Positions 1 to 13,900 of a DNA stretch of 64,000 nucleotides are shown here, piece by piece. Within the stretch, counting starts at the first letter, position 1. Each line of letters begins with the position of its first letter. The notes under the pieces were generated by a model. That model saw nothing but the letters and a program-made list of their open reading frames with translations. It did no database searches and was not told the DNA's origin. Position numbers and translations under genes: made by a program. Source of the DNA: Ichthyophthirius multifiliis (taxonomy: Eukaryota; Ciliophora; Oligohymenophorea; Hymenostomatida); NCBI RefSeq assembly GCF_000220395.1, contig NW_004086087.1, forward strand, positions 1 to 64,000, in the 5' to 3' direction.

Positions 1-67
1 ACCCCAACCCCAACCCCAACCCCAACCCCAACCCCAACCCCAACCCCAACCCCAACCCCAACCCCAA
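1..67. repeat. Telomere, (CCCCAA)11
   Basis: Eleven uninterrupted CCCCAA units follow a single A at the very start and decay into unique sequence at 68. The C-strand unit is the G4T2 telomere type of Tetrahymena and Ichthyophthirius (known), so the window begins at a true macronuclear chromosome end. No second telomere is seen at the right edge. Confidence 0.97.
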
Positions 68-207
68 CTACAATACACATCCAAATATATATATTAACCT
101 ATAATTATATATTCCAAATATATTAAATGTCATAACATTTATAAAAAATAAAAAATTAATACTAAAAGCAATAACAAATAAAAAATAGGCAACACCAATA
201 CAAATAC

Positions 208-248
<41 letters not shown>

Positions 249-2101
249 ATAATATATATTTTCTTTATTTATATAAGTTACGTATTTAATATTATATTTA
301 TTATCTTTATAAATATATAAAAAAAATACAATAGATTAAAGATATTTTTAATATTTAAAGATTTATATTTACAATTAAATATTTATTTTTATTTTTTAAA
401 TTAATTAAAATTTATTTAATATATAAATAAATAAATAATATATTTTTATATATTAATTAGAAATATTAATAATAAATTAATTATTTAATAATATATTAAA
501 GCATATAAAATATTCTATTTAATATTTTATTTAAAAAAAATATTTATATTTAAATTTTTTTTTTTTTAAATCAATTAAATTTTATTGAGATTCAAAAAAG
601 TTAGTTCAAAAATTAAATTTAGTAAAGAGTAAAGATTTATCTCTAAATAATTTCGCTCCTGCTATTATTTGCATAAATTTATTAGTTTTTTTTTTTAATA
701 ATTAAAAAATATATTATTATTATTATTTCAAATAAATTTTGAGTAATTAACAATATTATTTTATAAAATAAAATTGAAAATATTAGTAATAATTAATAAT
801 AAATAAATAATAAAACAAAAAAATAAATAAATTGGTATTAATCAAATTTTAAAATGTTAAATATTGAATAATATAATGCTAAAAATTAATTTTATAAATA
901 ATTAATGAAATTAAATTAAATAAAAAAAAAATTATGAAAGAAGATAATATATTAAATATAAATATTAATATATAATAAAATAAATTTATAAATAAAAAAT
1001 ATTTAATTATATTAAGTTTTTTTATTTAAATTAAAATGTTTTTAATAAAAATAAATTTCAATATTTTTAAAATTACCCATTAAATATTTAAAAATATTTT
1101 ATTGTATTATAATACATTTTTTTATAATGTATTTAATTTTTGTCTTTTTTATTAGTTAAAGCGATGCTTTTTTAAATCATTAGATTTATCTATAAGTCAA
1201 AATTTAATGATTTCCTGTTTGGAATTTTGGTTTGTTTCTAACTATTTCAGTTCGTTTTTATATCTTATTTAAATATTTTTAGAATTTGTCTACAAATAAT
1301 TGCAATTATCATTTCTTTTGTACCATAACATATTCATAGTATTATATTCCTATTATTTATTTTTTAGTATAATTAGTTTTTCAGATTTTTTGAAATTTTT
1401 ATAATTTGATTATGTATATAATTAGATTTTATTTACCCATTTTTACTTAATTTTCAATAATCTAGGACCAAAACTAATTTTCATTTATCAATCTACATTA
1501 TTGGTTTTTTTATAAATTAGCATTTAGATTTAGAAAATTGTGCTATGTATATTATCCACTTATAATCTATCTTAAAATTAAAGAAAGTATAAACTAAAAA
1601 TATTTAGCTAACACTTTAATACATTTAAATAGTTTTCTAATTTAATTTCTGCTAAAATAATATTTTATTATTTAAATTATATAAAAACTAATAACAAAAT
1701 TATAAACAAGTTTCTAACATTTATTATTATTATTTAAAAATAGAATCACTAAAACTTTAGTTTTTAGTCAAATTATGTTTTTATAATTTGAATTTTCGGT
1801 TTTAAATGCATACACTTATGGTCTTAATATAATTATATGATATACTTCTTCTCAATGCTTAATTTTAGATTATTTTAATAGTGCATTAATTGTATTAATT
1901 TTTATTTTATAATATAATTATTTAATATATATTAAAAATGATGAAATTATTAATAAAACTAAACTATTTTTAATGAATATTCAGATATATCAAATTTTAT
2001 TTTAAAGATTAATTTTTTAATATAATTTTACATTCTTAATTATATATTTTTTTATTATAATAATAATATATATATTTATATTAAATTGTATTATAATAAA
2101 A
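68..2101. other. Subtelomeric spacer without a supported gene
   Basis: About 2 kb of very AT-rich DNA. It holds an A38 run at 209-246. The stretch around 1140-1860 is slightly richer in G and C but is broken by TGA in the frames I read, so I do not call a gene there. I see no subtelomeric satellite beyond the telomere itself. Confidence 0.6.
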
Positions 2102-2696
2102 ATGTAAGAAGCTGAAAATTTAAACGAACTAATATATATTGTTAATGAAAAAAACGAAATTATAGCTGAAAACACAAGAAAATAAATGAGGGAACATCAC
2201 CTATACCATAGATCATCATACGTATTTGTTATTAATTCTTAAGGATAAATATGCACTCATTTACGTCATTAAAATAAAAAATGGTGTGGTGGTTATTGGA
2301 CTACATGTTTTGGTGGAGTGGTTGGTGTTGGAGAGGACTATAATACAAATGCATTAAAAGAATTACATGAAGAAGCTAATATTAAAAGGGATTGTAATAT
2401 ATATTTAATAAACTAATATATTATATTATTAATAATAAGGTTTATATGAAGGAGAATAATTTTTGTATACTTCATCTTTATAAAATGTTTGGGGAAAAGT
2501 TTTTTATGTATTTTATGATGGAGATATTGTTTTTTAAAAATCAGAAATCTAAGCCATCGAATGGATGTTTCCGAAGGATATTGTTTTTTCTTAATAAAAA
2601 AAGTTTACTCCAGATGGGAATAAAGCATTATAAGTTTTAATATAAGAGGCAAATTAAAACAAAGATCTTTTTAATAATTTTAATTAAAATATTTGA
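2102..2696 (+). CDS. Nudix hydrolase, YfcD-like
   Basis: Two exons, 2102-2393 and 2440-2696, joined by a 46-bp GT-AG intron, give 182 residues with stop TGA. The protein begins MQEAENLNELIYIVNEKNEI. At about residues 66-88 it carries a Nudix box: GG, spacer, E, seven residues, then KELHEEANI in place of the usual REUXEEXGU. The N-terminal VNE..EII......MR....HR.SYVFV pattern, the VWG strand and the C-terminal FTPD..KAL motif match the E. coli YfcD family as I remember it. The family hydrolyses nucleoside diphosphate-type substrates using Mg bound by the box glutamates; the substrate here is unknown. The standard-code ORF inside exon 2 is only a fragment. It is the gene nearest the telomere. 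Confidence 0.88.
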
Positions 2697-2975
2697 AGAT
2701 ATATATTATTGTTCATTATTTTTAAAAAAAACTAAATAAAAAATACGAGATATTATAAATAATAGTCTTTTTTTATTTGTTGATTAAGTTTTTTTTTTAA
2801 AAAAAAAAAATATTCTTTAAACAAGTAATATATTTTAATTTAGTAAAAATTGAATATATTAACGTTTTTATATAAAATAAATAAGAAATTAATACTTATA
2901 ATTTTAACAAGAAAATAAAATCATTATTTAAAAAAATACATAATTTTAATATATATATACTTATATAAATAATAA

Positions 2976-4747
2976 ATGGAATATTATGCAACAACAGAAG
3001 AAATTGAACAAGCAATAATATAGTTTTTAAATGCTAATACAATTTAATTCTCTAAATAAGTATAAGCCCTTGAAGACTTATCAGACGGAATAGTATTTAC
3101 CGAATTACTATAAGAAATAAGCAATTAATATTTCCGAAAATAAGACTTAATAAAAGAAGAAAATTTTTTATTAAATTTTAAGAACGTAAATTATTTAGTA
3201 AAATAGTTGGAAAAATATTATACAGAAATTTTAAAAATAATCACTTTCGAAAGCGAATATATTGACATAACAGAACTATGTTAAAATAAATGTAAAAAAC
3301 AAATCATCAAATTAAGTGAAATGGTTTTAGGAGTTGTAGTTTAATCAGAAATAAAACAATAATTTATACATGCAATTACTTAATTAGAACCTAAATTTTA
3401 AACTATTTTAATGCATTTAATGGAAAAATGGATTGTATATGAGGGCGAAAGAATTAATACTGAAAATAATGATGATCAATATTACGAATAAAGATAAAGT
3501 ATATCTAATGTTTATCTAAATACTCAATAATTGTATAAGAAGATAGATGAATTAGAAAGAGAAAATATGAATCTTAATGAAAGAATTGAAGAATTGAGAT
3601 AAGAATATATAAAAAAAGTGAATAAATGAATCTGCTTGAAATAGAAATATCTCAAAAAAAAGAAGAAATAGATAAATTAAAAATATAAAACGGTAACTTA
3701 AGTTTAAATATGTCAAAAATAGATGCGGAATCAAATTTGAAAGCGAAACAAATATAAATCGAATAATTAAATAAAATTTTGAAAGAAAATATAGAATAAA
3801 ATTTAGAAGAAAAGAAAATTTTAAATAATGAAATATAAAATTATATAAAAAATTCTAAAAAAATGTAAGAGCAAATAAATTATTATAAAGAATAATATGA
3901 AAGTTTAATAATTTTATATAATGAAAATGAAGAAAAAAAATAAAAATAAATAAATAATAATTTATAAGAAAAAGAACATTAAAATAATTTGCTTTTGGAA
4001 AAAATTAATGAACTAAAATAAATACTAAATGAAGAAAAAATTAAAAATGTTGAAAAAGATATTTTTATTTCATAAAAAGATATATATATTTCATAATTTA
4101 ATAATGTAAAAGTTGAATTAGAGCAATAAATTTTACAAAAAGAAGAACGAATTTAATTTCTTGAAAAATATTAAGAAAATAAAAGTGGATTTATACCTCT
4201 TTCTTAGTAATTGATGCAAGATATTAATGGATCATTCGAATAAAAGGATAAAAGGGTATATGAATTATTAAACGAGAATTTAATTTTAAAAGAAGAAGTA
4301 GCAAATTTATAAGTTTTCAAAGAAGATAATTAATTATTATAATAAAAACTTAAGGTAAGTCGTGAAAGAACAACTAAAATTTAATTTGAGTTAGAAATTT
4401 TAGAAGGAGAAAATAAAAATTTAAATGAAAAAATAAGCAAAATATAAGATAAATTATAAGTTTAAAAAGAAGAGAATGTAATATCATAATGTGAAAATAC
4501 TTAAGAATTAAAATAATAAATTGTTCATTATGAAAGAACTATATAAGAATTAAGAAATGAAAAAAATAAAACTTATTAAATGTTTTTAGGATGTAAATAA
4601 GAAAAAGATAACCTAAACTTAATTCTTAACTAATTGCAATAAAATAAAGACGAAGAATTTTAGTTAATATAAAATATTATAAAAGCTTTTAAAGAATAAC
4701 ATTAAAAATATGATAAAAACAGAGCTTCTATTAGTTCTTCTTCATGA
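2976..4747 (+). CDS. Hook-domain microtubule adaptor, coiled coil
   Basis: The N-terminal ~150 residues (start MEYYATTEEIEQAI) resemble the Hook / calponin-homology-like domain that binds dynein partners or microtubules: an ALEDLSDGIVFTELL motif and helices around ILMHLMEKW. The rest is a continuous Lys/Glu/Gln coiled coil ending in SISSSS-type residues before TGA. About 590 residues, somewhat shorter than animal Hook (~720). The reading frame is open except at an A7 run (3611-3617), where the downstream coiled coil lies one base out of phase. One extra A would restore a single frame, so I treat the two halves as one gene. No intron is needed. Hook proteins link cargo to dynein (known); the role in this ciliate is inferred. 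Confidence 0.8.
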
Positions 4748-4807
4748 AAAAAAAATAAAAAATATATATATATATGTATTTTTTTATAATAGAATGTAAT
4801 ATTAATA

Positions 4808-4844
<37 letters not shown>

Positions 4845-5363
4845 TATATATTATATTTATTAATATATATTTTTCTCTATTAGTAAATTATCACTTATTT
4901 TTCTTATTATTAATTATTTTATTGAAATTTATAATTTTTTTTTTTAGTACATTAAAATAATTAATTATTTTAAAATTTAGTATTTTACATTATTATGAAT
5001 ATAATTTGTGAATATGAAAATAATTATTAATCTTTAATATTATATTCATTTATATTCATATTTTAGTAAATATATATTTGAGAATTTTAATATTAAAATT
5101 TTGTATTATATCCTCTATCTTTGTTACTTAATTTAAATATTTATTTCAATTAATGTTTTTTACAATATTTTTTTTTATTAATGTAATATAATTATTTATA
5201 TATAAAATTTATTAAGATTTCTTTTCGTTTTTTTACATAAATAATATAATTTTTTATTTGTGCTAACTTTTTATTCTCAATTTAATATAAAATTATTACA
5301 TATTTTTTTACTAAATTATATAAAAAAATAATTGTATAGTTTTTAGGAATTAATTAGTATAAA
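4748..5363. other. AT-rich spacer
   Basis: A gap of about 600 bp between same-strand genes. It contains a (TA)n run near 4808-4840. Nothing coding or structured was recognised. Confidence 0.6.
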
Positions 5364-6056
5364 ATGCAATAACTCTTTTAAGAAAAACCAATAAATTATA
5401 AAAAAGTAAAAAAATAAATATTTTTAATTAAAAAAATCGAAAGCCGATTAGAGAAAAAAACTTTAATACAACTTATTTTAACAGGAATAAGAATAATTGT
5501 TTGGTATATATTTAGATAATTTTAAAGGAAATTCTAATTAAGATTTCGAAATATTATAATTATCAAATAATGATAAAAAATAAAAAAATAAAGATAGGTG
5601 GACTTACTTAAAAATATAATAAAAAGAATAAGAATATCAAGGAAAAATAATAAAAAATGAAAATCATTAACTAAATTATCATAATTTAGGGAAATATTCT
5701 TATATTATAATTAATGATAATATTAAATTAAATAAAATTGAATTAAAATTTGTCATATGTACTACTTTATTTAAAGAAAAAAAAATCTTGAAAATCAAAG
5801 TTTAGATTAGTATGATAAAGATATAAACCAAATATAAAACTTACTTAAATATACTAGAAAGTTTCCTTTAGAATAATTTTTTTTAGAAGAATAAAATTTT
5901 ATAGGATCAATAAAAAAATATGAAAATTCAATTAAAAATGATAAAAATAGTAAAAATATAAAATTATAAAAACAAAACAACTTTAGTGATGATGATAAAA
6001 ATAATACTTCTATAGCTTAGAGTGAATAATATTCTAATATTTATATTAATTTATGA
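5364..6056 (+). CDS. Hypothetical Lys/Asn-rich protein
   Basis: Exon 1 is 5364-5405 (14 codons, MQQLFQEKPINYKK). A 79-bp intron follows, and exon 2 starts at 5485 in phase (EQEQLFGIYLDNFKGNS). A central hydrophobic strand pattern ends with LKFVICTTLF, then comes a charged region, KYTRKFPLEQFFLEEQNFIG, and an acidic Ser/Asn tail before TGA. The frame changes by one base at an A9 run (5777-5785). Either one A is missing, or a 59-bp GT-AG intron (from GTCATATG to GATTAG) spans the same place and keeps the frame; I cannot choose. About 205 residues. I do not recognise the family. Confidence 0.6.
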
Positions 6057-7178
6057 AATTTTAAAAATAAATAATATTAATTTTTTCAAATACTAATAAT
6101 TATATTTTTTTTTTTTTATTTTCTATTTAATATTAAAATAAAAGTGGTTTTAGCACTTATTTAGTATATAAAAAATTAATAACAGTAATATAAATAAAGA
6201 TTAATCATTTAATTATATGTTTCATCAAATATAAATAAAAAATATTGCTAAATAGATTAAAATTATCATAATGATAGCATGTTTATTTAAAATATTTTTT
6301 TTGTAAAAAAATTGCTATAAAATATAATATGTTAATATAAGCTAAATAAAGGATTTTAAATAAATATTTTTTATATATTTTGATTAAAGTGTTTTCATTT
6401 TTTTTTTTTATTTATTTATTATGGTTTTATATAAGTATGTAATGTGGGAAAAAGATAATATAAATTTAAAAATAATAAATTTATATTAAACAATAGTAAA
6501 TATAGACTAAGTGTAGACATAATAAAATTTAAAAATCAAAGGCATGGTATAAATAATATATTATATAATACATGATAATAATAAAAAAAAATGTTAAAAA
6601 TTATATTATTATTTTTATAATATTGTAATCATTAATATATTTAATATTTTCAATTTTCTAATTCCAATATATTTTGCTTAACTATTTTAGCAACTACTAT
6701 ATATTTGTTTAAAAAGTTTTTAGACATTTTACATTATTGTTTGATTTAATAATAAATAGTTTTATTTAAAAAATAAATCTTTTTAATATCAAAAAGAACT
6801 AAATTAATAATATAAAAATATTTATATTTAATAAAAAAAATCATATGCCTGTTTAATAATAATTATTTCAAAAAAAAATCAAATATAAACTATTATAATG
6901 TATAATATAATTGAAGCAAAATCTTAATATTTCATGTTTATTCAGAATTTTATATAATTTTTATATTTAGGAAAATATCATTTTATATCGAATTTTTTTA
7001 TTTCTTTATTAATATATTAAAATGCCTCTATATTTATTTTAATATTATTTAATACTAATTATGTATAATTTTTAAAAAAAAATTCGTAATAATTATTTTT
7101 AATTTTTAAATTTAAATTTAATTTAATAATTAGAAATATATTTGGTAATTATAACTTTTTATTCTAATTTTGTAAAAA
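6057..7178. other. AT-rich spacer
   Basis: About 1.1 kb with no supported gene. A TGA-free stretch exists around 6421-6740, but its content is the low-complexity mix expected from AT-rich DNA in a code with one rare stop, so I do not call it. Confidence 0.55.
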
Positions 7179-10100
7179 ATGTTTTTTCTTACATTTTTTC
7201 TTTTTTATTTTGTTTAGCTTTATCAACAACAATAAATTCAATAAATATATAAAAACCAATAAACTAACTATAAATATGATTTACAATAATAAAGTATTTA
7301 TTTCATTATTTTTCTAAGAATAATCAATTTTTTTAGATAATTATGGATTAATGGGTTGGGCAAAATATGTAAATTATTAACCTATATATGACCCTGATGA
7401 TCCAAATAATGATTTTAGCTTAATATAAAAGCAGAATATTTTTTCAATAAAATCATAAGAGTATATTTTTATGAATAAAATTCGCATATATTATATAAAT
7501 ATATATACTTTTTAAAAAGTAATAATATATTATTAAAATTATAATACGAGTAAGAAAATGAAATACAAAATACAAAAAATTAATTAGCCTTAAGTAATAC
7601 CAGTGATAAAATAGAATAACCAAATGTTTAAATTTCAAGAAATGATTGGTTTTTTTTTATTGTATTTAATAAATTGATACCGCTTAAATAGTTCTTTTTG
7701 TTTATACAAGATTTAGGTCTGTTAGATTAATATTAAATACTCAATAATAACCGTTTACACATAAATATTTCTATATTGGATATGATTTATAAGGTGTAGA
7801 TTGGTAAGGTTCATTTGATAAATTGTATTTAATTTATAATATGAATATAAATTATAATGTAAATGTCCTTCAAAGTCTCGTTTTCGGCGATTTTATTCGC
7901 TTTTTATATTTTTTTCCATTTGATGAAAGAAAAGGATATTATTTTACAGACAAAGTAGAAAATTAATATTATTAAATTTCAAATTAAAATGATGATATTT
8001 CATAAAAGCCACCTTCTTTTGACTAAAATGGGACTGGAATGGTTTTTTCAAATATAGATTAGGGAATTTTCGTTCCATAAATATAATTAAGTTAAATAAT
8101 ATTTATTTCTTTCTGGATATATGTAAAAAAAAATTATTTTCTTTTTACAAAAAATTAAAAATAAATAAGCCTCAAGTCAGTAGTATTGATGAATAATATA
8201 TAATTAAATTCGTTGAAATATAAATGGAATAAACTTTACAAATTTCTTATTTTAGCATAATCTTAATAAATGATAAAATATTCATTACTTCCCAAAACTT
8301 AAAGGAGGAAATAGGACAAATAACAATTGAAAAATGGAATTTTGTAATAATATCTTTAGCATATAATAATGATAAATTATTAATAATTAAATATTATGCA
8401 AGCAAAAGTTTCTAGTTTTTGGGAAAAAATCAAAATTTTTTATCTATTAGCAATTCTATCTTTTCCTTGAATGAAAATTCAGTTTATAATCTATTTATTT
8501 GTGGAAACCCAGTTGATGATTAATTTATTTTAAAATAATTTTAAAATTCATTTATAGGAAAAATTAAAGATCTTCTTATTGGAGAAGGTGCAGCCATAAT
8601 AAATGAATAATTTAATACTTAATATTAGAATTTGTGTATATTATAGTTAGGCATTTCACAAAATATTAATAAATGTATAATATGCAATAGTTTATCCATT
8701 AAAAAAAATAAAATAGTAAGTAGGCTAAATTAAGATTGTGATAAAACAAAATAATGTCCAGTTAAATATTATCCTTTTAATCTTAATAGAATATGTGAAT
8801 AATGTGATCCTAAATGTCAATAATGTTTTGGAGGAAATTATTCTTAATGTTAATAATGTGAACCTACTTTTTTCAAAGAATAAACAAGTTGCGTATAAGA
8901 TTGTTATTTGGGAAGTTATAAAGATTATTTAACTATGACTTGTTTAAGTAAATATTTATATATTTATTTATATTATATTTATTTTTTTCAATAAAGAGTG
9001 TAATTAAGCTTGTTTAAAATGTTTTGGAAATTTATCAACTTAATGCACTTTATGTAGAGATGGATTTTATTTAAATAATACATCATGCTTAAGTAATTTT
9101 AAAATATATTGTTCTATGTTTTTTACATAAATAAAAAAAGATTGTCATTCAAGATGTTTAAAATGTACCGGAGCTTCTTTTAATTAATGTTAGCTATGTT
9201 CCACTGGATTTTATTTAAAATACGGCTTTTAATGTACCAATGATTGTGGTTTAAAATATTTTGCTAATGGAAATAACGGCTAATGTTAATGTAAATTTTT
9301 TATCAAAAAAGAAATATTATTTAAAAAAAGAATGTGAATCATCTTTAAATTGTGCTGAATGTGAAAACGGATAAGCCTGTACAAAATGTGATACTGGTTA
9401 TTTTTTATAAAATCCAGATTGTAGATAATGTCATAAAAATTGTTTATAATGTTTTGGGAGTGATAAATCTCAATGTACATAATGCAATACTTAGCTTTAA
9501 AAATATTAAGAAGGCACTTCTTGTTTAGATGTATGTAGTTTAGGGAATTATAGGAATAATATTAATGGTTATTTGTATTGCGATTGTAAAATAAATAGAT
9601 TTAATTTAAAAATATTATTTTATAAAAAAAATTAAAGTATAAATATTATTATTAAAAAAAAGAATGCTAAATTCCTTGTTCTAAATGTATTACTAAAGAT
9701 ATTTGTACAGAATGTGTAATTGGTTATTATTACAACCCTTTAGAAAATGATCCTAGGAACTATTGTGTTAAATGTGAAAATTAAATAAAGTATTGCAGTG
9801 TTTGCACTTTTACTAACAATAAATTATAGTGCTTAAAATGTTATAAAAAATATCTTTCAGTTGATCTTTTAACATGTGATGATGATTGTATAAAAGGCTA
9901 TTATAGAGATGATTTTTAATAATAATGTTTAAGTAATATTTTTTTTTATAAAAATTAATCTTAAAAAAAGAATGTAAACCTTAATGTATATAATGCTTTA
10001 GTGGTGAAGATTTTAGCTGTAGTGAGTGTGCAACTGGTTATTATTTAGACTTTCCTAATACAATATGTGTAATATGTCCAGAGTTTTGTATTTCTTGTAT

Positions 10101-10873
10101 AAAGATTTAAGAAAATATACACTGTACTTAGTGTTTGAATTCTACGAAATTCCAATATATGAAAAAACTAAATAATTAAATACGTTGTGTTTAAAAATGC
10201 GATTTTGGTCAATTTTTAAGTCTATAAGGAGGATACAATATCATTATTGATCCTTTAAATATACCTTCTAATATATAAAATAAATTAGAATGGTGTTAAG
10301 AATGTAATAATGGAAATAATAATTGTATAGCCTGCGAATCAGATAAAAATTGCAAAATATGTGTTGATTACTATTATTTAGATATGATTGTAAATCCCGA
10401 AAATCCTGATGGAGCCAAAATTGGATTATGTAAATAATGTAAATTAATGGGATGTAATTTGTGTTTTAAAGATAATTTAGCAAACGATGTGAAATGTATT
10501 TCTTGTACAATTACTAATTCTAAATGTGATTCTTTTCTTTAAAATTCGAAATGTATTTCTAGTACTGATTGTACTTCTATAAATAGAAAATATCTAAATT
10601 AGTAATAATGTATATGTTCTGATTGTAACTAAAGTTGCGAAGAATGCGAGGGAGGTTTGGAAACAGATTGTACTAAATGTAGATATTAAAATACATTTTT
10701 TGTCTCAACTTAAGGAAAAAAAACAGGATATTGCAAAAGTATAATAATAATTAAAAATATGTTTAAATTTTATTTTTTAGAGTGTCCAATAACATGTGAA
10801 ACATGCCAAAACGATAATATTTGTTTAAAATGTTTATAAAAAAACTTTCTATTTAATGATATAAAGAATTAAG

Positions 10874-10928
<55 letters not shown>

Positions 10929-13900
10929 GTACTAATCTATTTTTTATTTAATTTTTTAATTATTTATTTTATTATATAAAAAAGAAAGTTATTTGTATTA
11001 ACTCTTGTCCTGATACATATTTTGAAAACATTTCAAATTAATAATGTTTAAAATGTCCAAACGGATGTAGTAAATGTTATTATGATTAACTTACATAATA
11101 GTTTAACTGCATTTCTTGTATTTAATCTTATTATTTGACTGAAAAATTTAATTGCGAAAGTAAACTAAAAAAAATATATTAAATTAAAATTATAAAGAAT
11201 GTCATCAAAACTGCATATCATGCTCTTTAGGACCTACTATTCTATAAGAAAATTGTACTTAATGTACTTTATAATATGTTCTTAACGAATTCAAATGCAT
11301 AGAGTAATGTCCTTTAGAATAAAAGTACAAAAGCGACTAGCAAATATGTTTAAGTTGTCACCCTTCATGCAAAACATGTTTTGGATAAAAAAGTAATTAA
11401 TGTTAATAATGTAACGATGGTTTTTATTTTGATTCTGTTTCATCATGTAATTCTTGTGACCAAAATTGTTTAACTTGTATAGGACCAGGTTATTATAATT
11501 GTGTAGAATGTATAAAGAACTATTTTAAATTAGGCTAATCTACATGTATAAAGGAATGTCCAGATGGTTATTTTCCCTCTGAAGATTCTTCAAATGTAAA
11601 AGAATGCATTAAATGTGATATTAAATGCGCTACATGTATTTCATTAAAATAATGTACTTTGTGTAATAATGGATTTTATTAACAAATGTCTAATATTAAT
11701 AATATAGTTGAATGTATAAATTGTGATTAAAAATGCAAAACTTGTTCAGGTCCTTCTTTTCGAAATTGCATATAATGTGCTAGTTTATATTTCTTATATG
11801 AAAACTCTTGCTTGGATAAATGCCCGAGTAACCTAAGAGAAATAAATAATAAGTGCATTTAATGCATCGACTAAAACTGCTCTATTTGTGACGAAAAAAA
11901 CACCAATAAATGCAAAACATGTATTTCCCCATTTGTTCTTGACATCGATTTCAAATGCAAAACTGAATGTTCAGACGGCTATTTTAAATTTGCCAATTTC
12001 AACCCTGCCGATATTCCAAAACGTTCGTCTTTATTTATTTGTTCTAAATGTAATATTAATTGTTCTTTATGTTTCGGTCCTTCCTCTAAATAATGCTTAG
12101 GATGCAAAAAAGGCCTTTTTTTTCATTCTGATATAAACGGATGTTTTCCTTCTTGTCTTTTTGGGTATATTCAAGATCCTTATTTAATTGGATAATGCTT
12201 AATTTGTAAAACTAATTGTATATCATGTGTTAGTAGCCTGTTTTAGTTCGAAAACGGATGTTTTAAAGAATGTCCTTTTTCTACAGAAGTTATTCCTAAT
12301 ACTAGTATTTGTTAAAGGAAAATACTTCCGAGTATTCGAGTTTTAACAGATTTAAACGATTTGTAAATATATAGTGGAGAAATAGTTATTTAGACATAAA
12401 TCGTGTCCTAAATTAATATTTTGAAAATGGTATGGAATTTAGTTAAACCAGATAATTATAGTAGTTTGTTTTTTGAAGGAGTTTCAAGAAATTCGCCTGT
12501 ATTAATTATTCCGATTTAAAATATTATAATTAATACGGAATATGAATTAAATTTTATTGTGGAAAATTAGAAAGGAGAAGAAAATTTAAATGTTCTCTTT
12601 AATACTAAAAATATTATATAGGTAGGAAAATTTGAAATTTCATCTTTAAATAATCCAGTTGTTTCTGGATAATCGGATATAAACATAGATTTAAGTGGAT
12701 GGTAAAGTAATTCTGAAGATATTACTTTTGATATATTTATTTATATTTAGGAAGAGTAGGAAATTTTATAAAACGGAATTAAAAAAACATTAATGAAATA
12801 AAAAGATATAAATTATGTTGCATTTTAATAAAAAAAAACAAAGTAAAAAAAAAATTTAAAAATAAAATAAAAAAAAAGATTTTATAAAATTAATAAAGAT
12901 AATAATAAATATAAATATATATAAATTTATATAGATATAGATATAGATATAGATATATATATTTATATATATTTATATTTATATATATATATGTATATTT
13001 TTATATATTAAAATAAGATTTACATTTAAATCTTTTCCAAATGAAAATGATGAAGAAATAACAATAAATGTAAGAGCCTATTCAGGTAAAAAAAGCATTG
13101 AATTAATAAAAAAATACAAAGTATTTAAAAATAACGAATTCTTAATTATGAACTAAGATAAAATAAAATAACTCTAATCTCCAAATGAAATAACTTCATT
13201 TTCTAGTTTAGACAGATTCTTTTCTTCTTTTTTTAATTCTAATCTTCCTTCCGAAATAGAGAACATCTTAATCTAAATGCACATATCAAATGTTCTTATG
13301 TAAAAATACACAATAATTTAAAATGCTCAATTTAATGAAAAAACTGCATATTATAATATTTAATAGGCTTTTTCTTAAAACAATAACAATAATATTCCTT
13401 GTGATGATTAAATAGACTGTTTAGGACAAGGAAAATGTTCATTAAAAAATAACAAATTTACTTTTGGGAATTCCATCTATTTTCAAATTTAAAGAGATTG
13501 TTTGTGTTCTGAACTATATAGTGGAATAATATGCGGATGGCCTTATAATTATCATAATAATATAACTTATAAATTACAGGAAGGTATTACATATATTAAC
13601 TAACTTCCAGGCGCAATTGTTTAGTCGACTTCAATTTTAGGTTTTTTTAGTATAGTTTCTGAAATAAAAGATAGTTTTGACAGTAGTCTTATTTTAAATA
13701 TTGAAATAATAGAACGATTTTCGAAATAAGTTTAGGGCTAGCCTATTTTTTTATAACAAATAGCCTAGTTAACAAGCAACTTTATCGATATTTATTTAAA
13801 TTACAATTAAATTTTACCAAACGACTATAAATCTTAGAAAATATAATTTCTATACAACTTATAATAAACATATTTATAAAATTATACATAATACATACCT

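Noticed and set aside
3552-4747. Two separate genes, Hook head and coiled-coil tail
   Set aside because: The frames abut exactly at an A7 run, with the tail lacking its own promoter space; other genes here show the same one-base problem at A or T runs.
8738-8932. 64-residue Asn/Val-rich plus ORF
   Set aside because: Out-of-frame shadow of the Cys-rich modules of the receptor (true frame gives CDKTKQCPVKYYPF).
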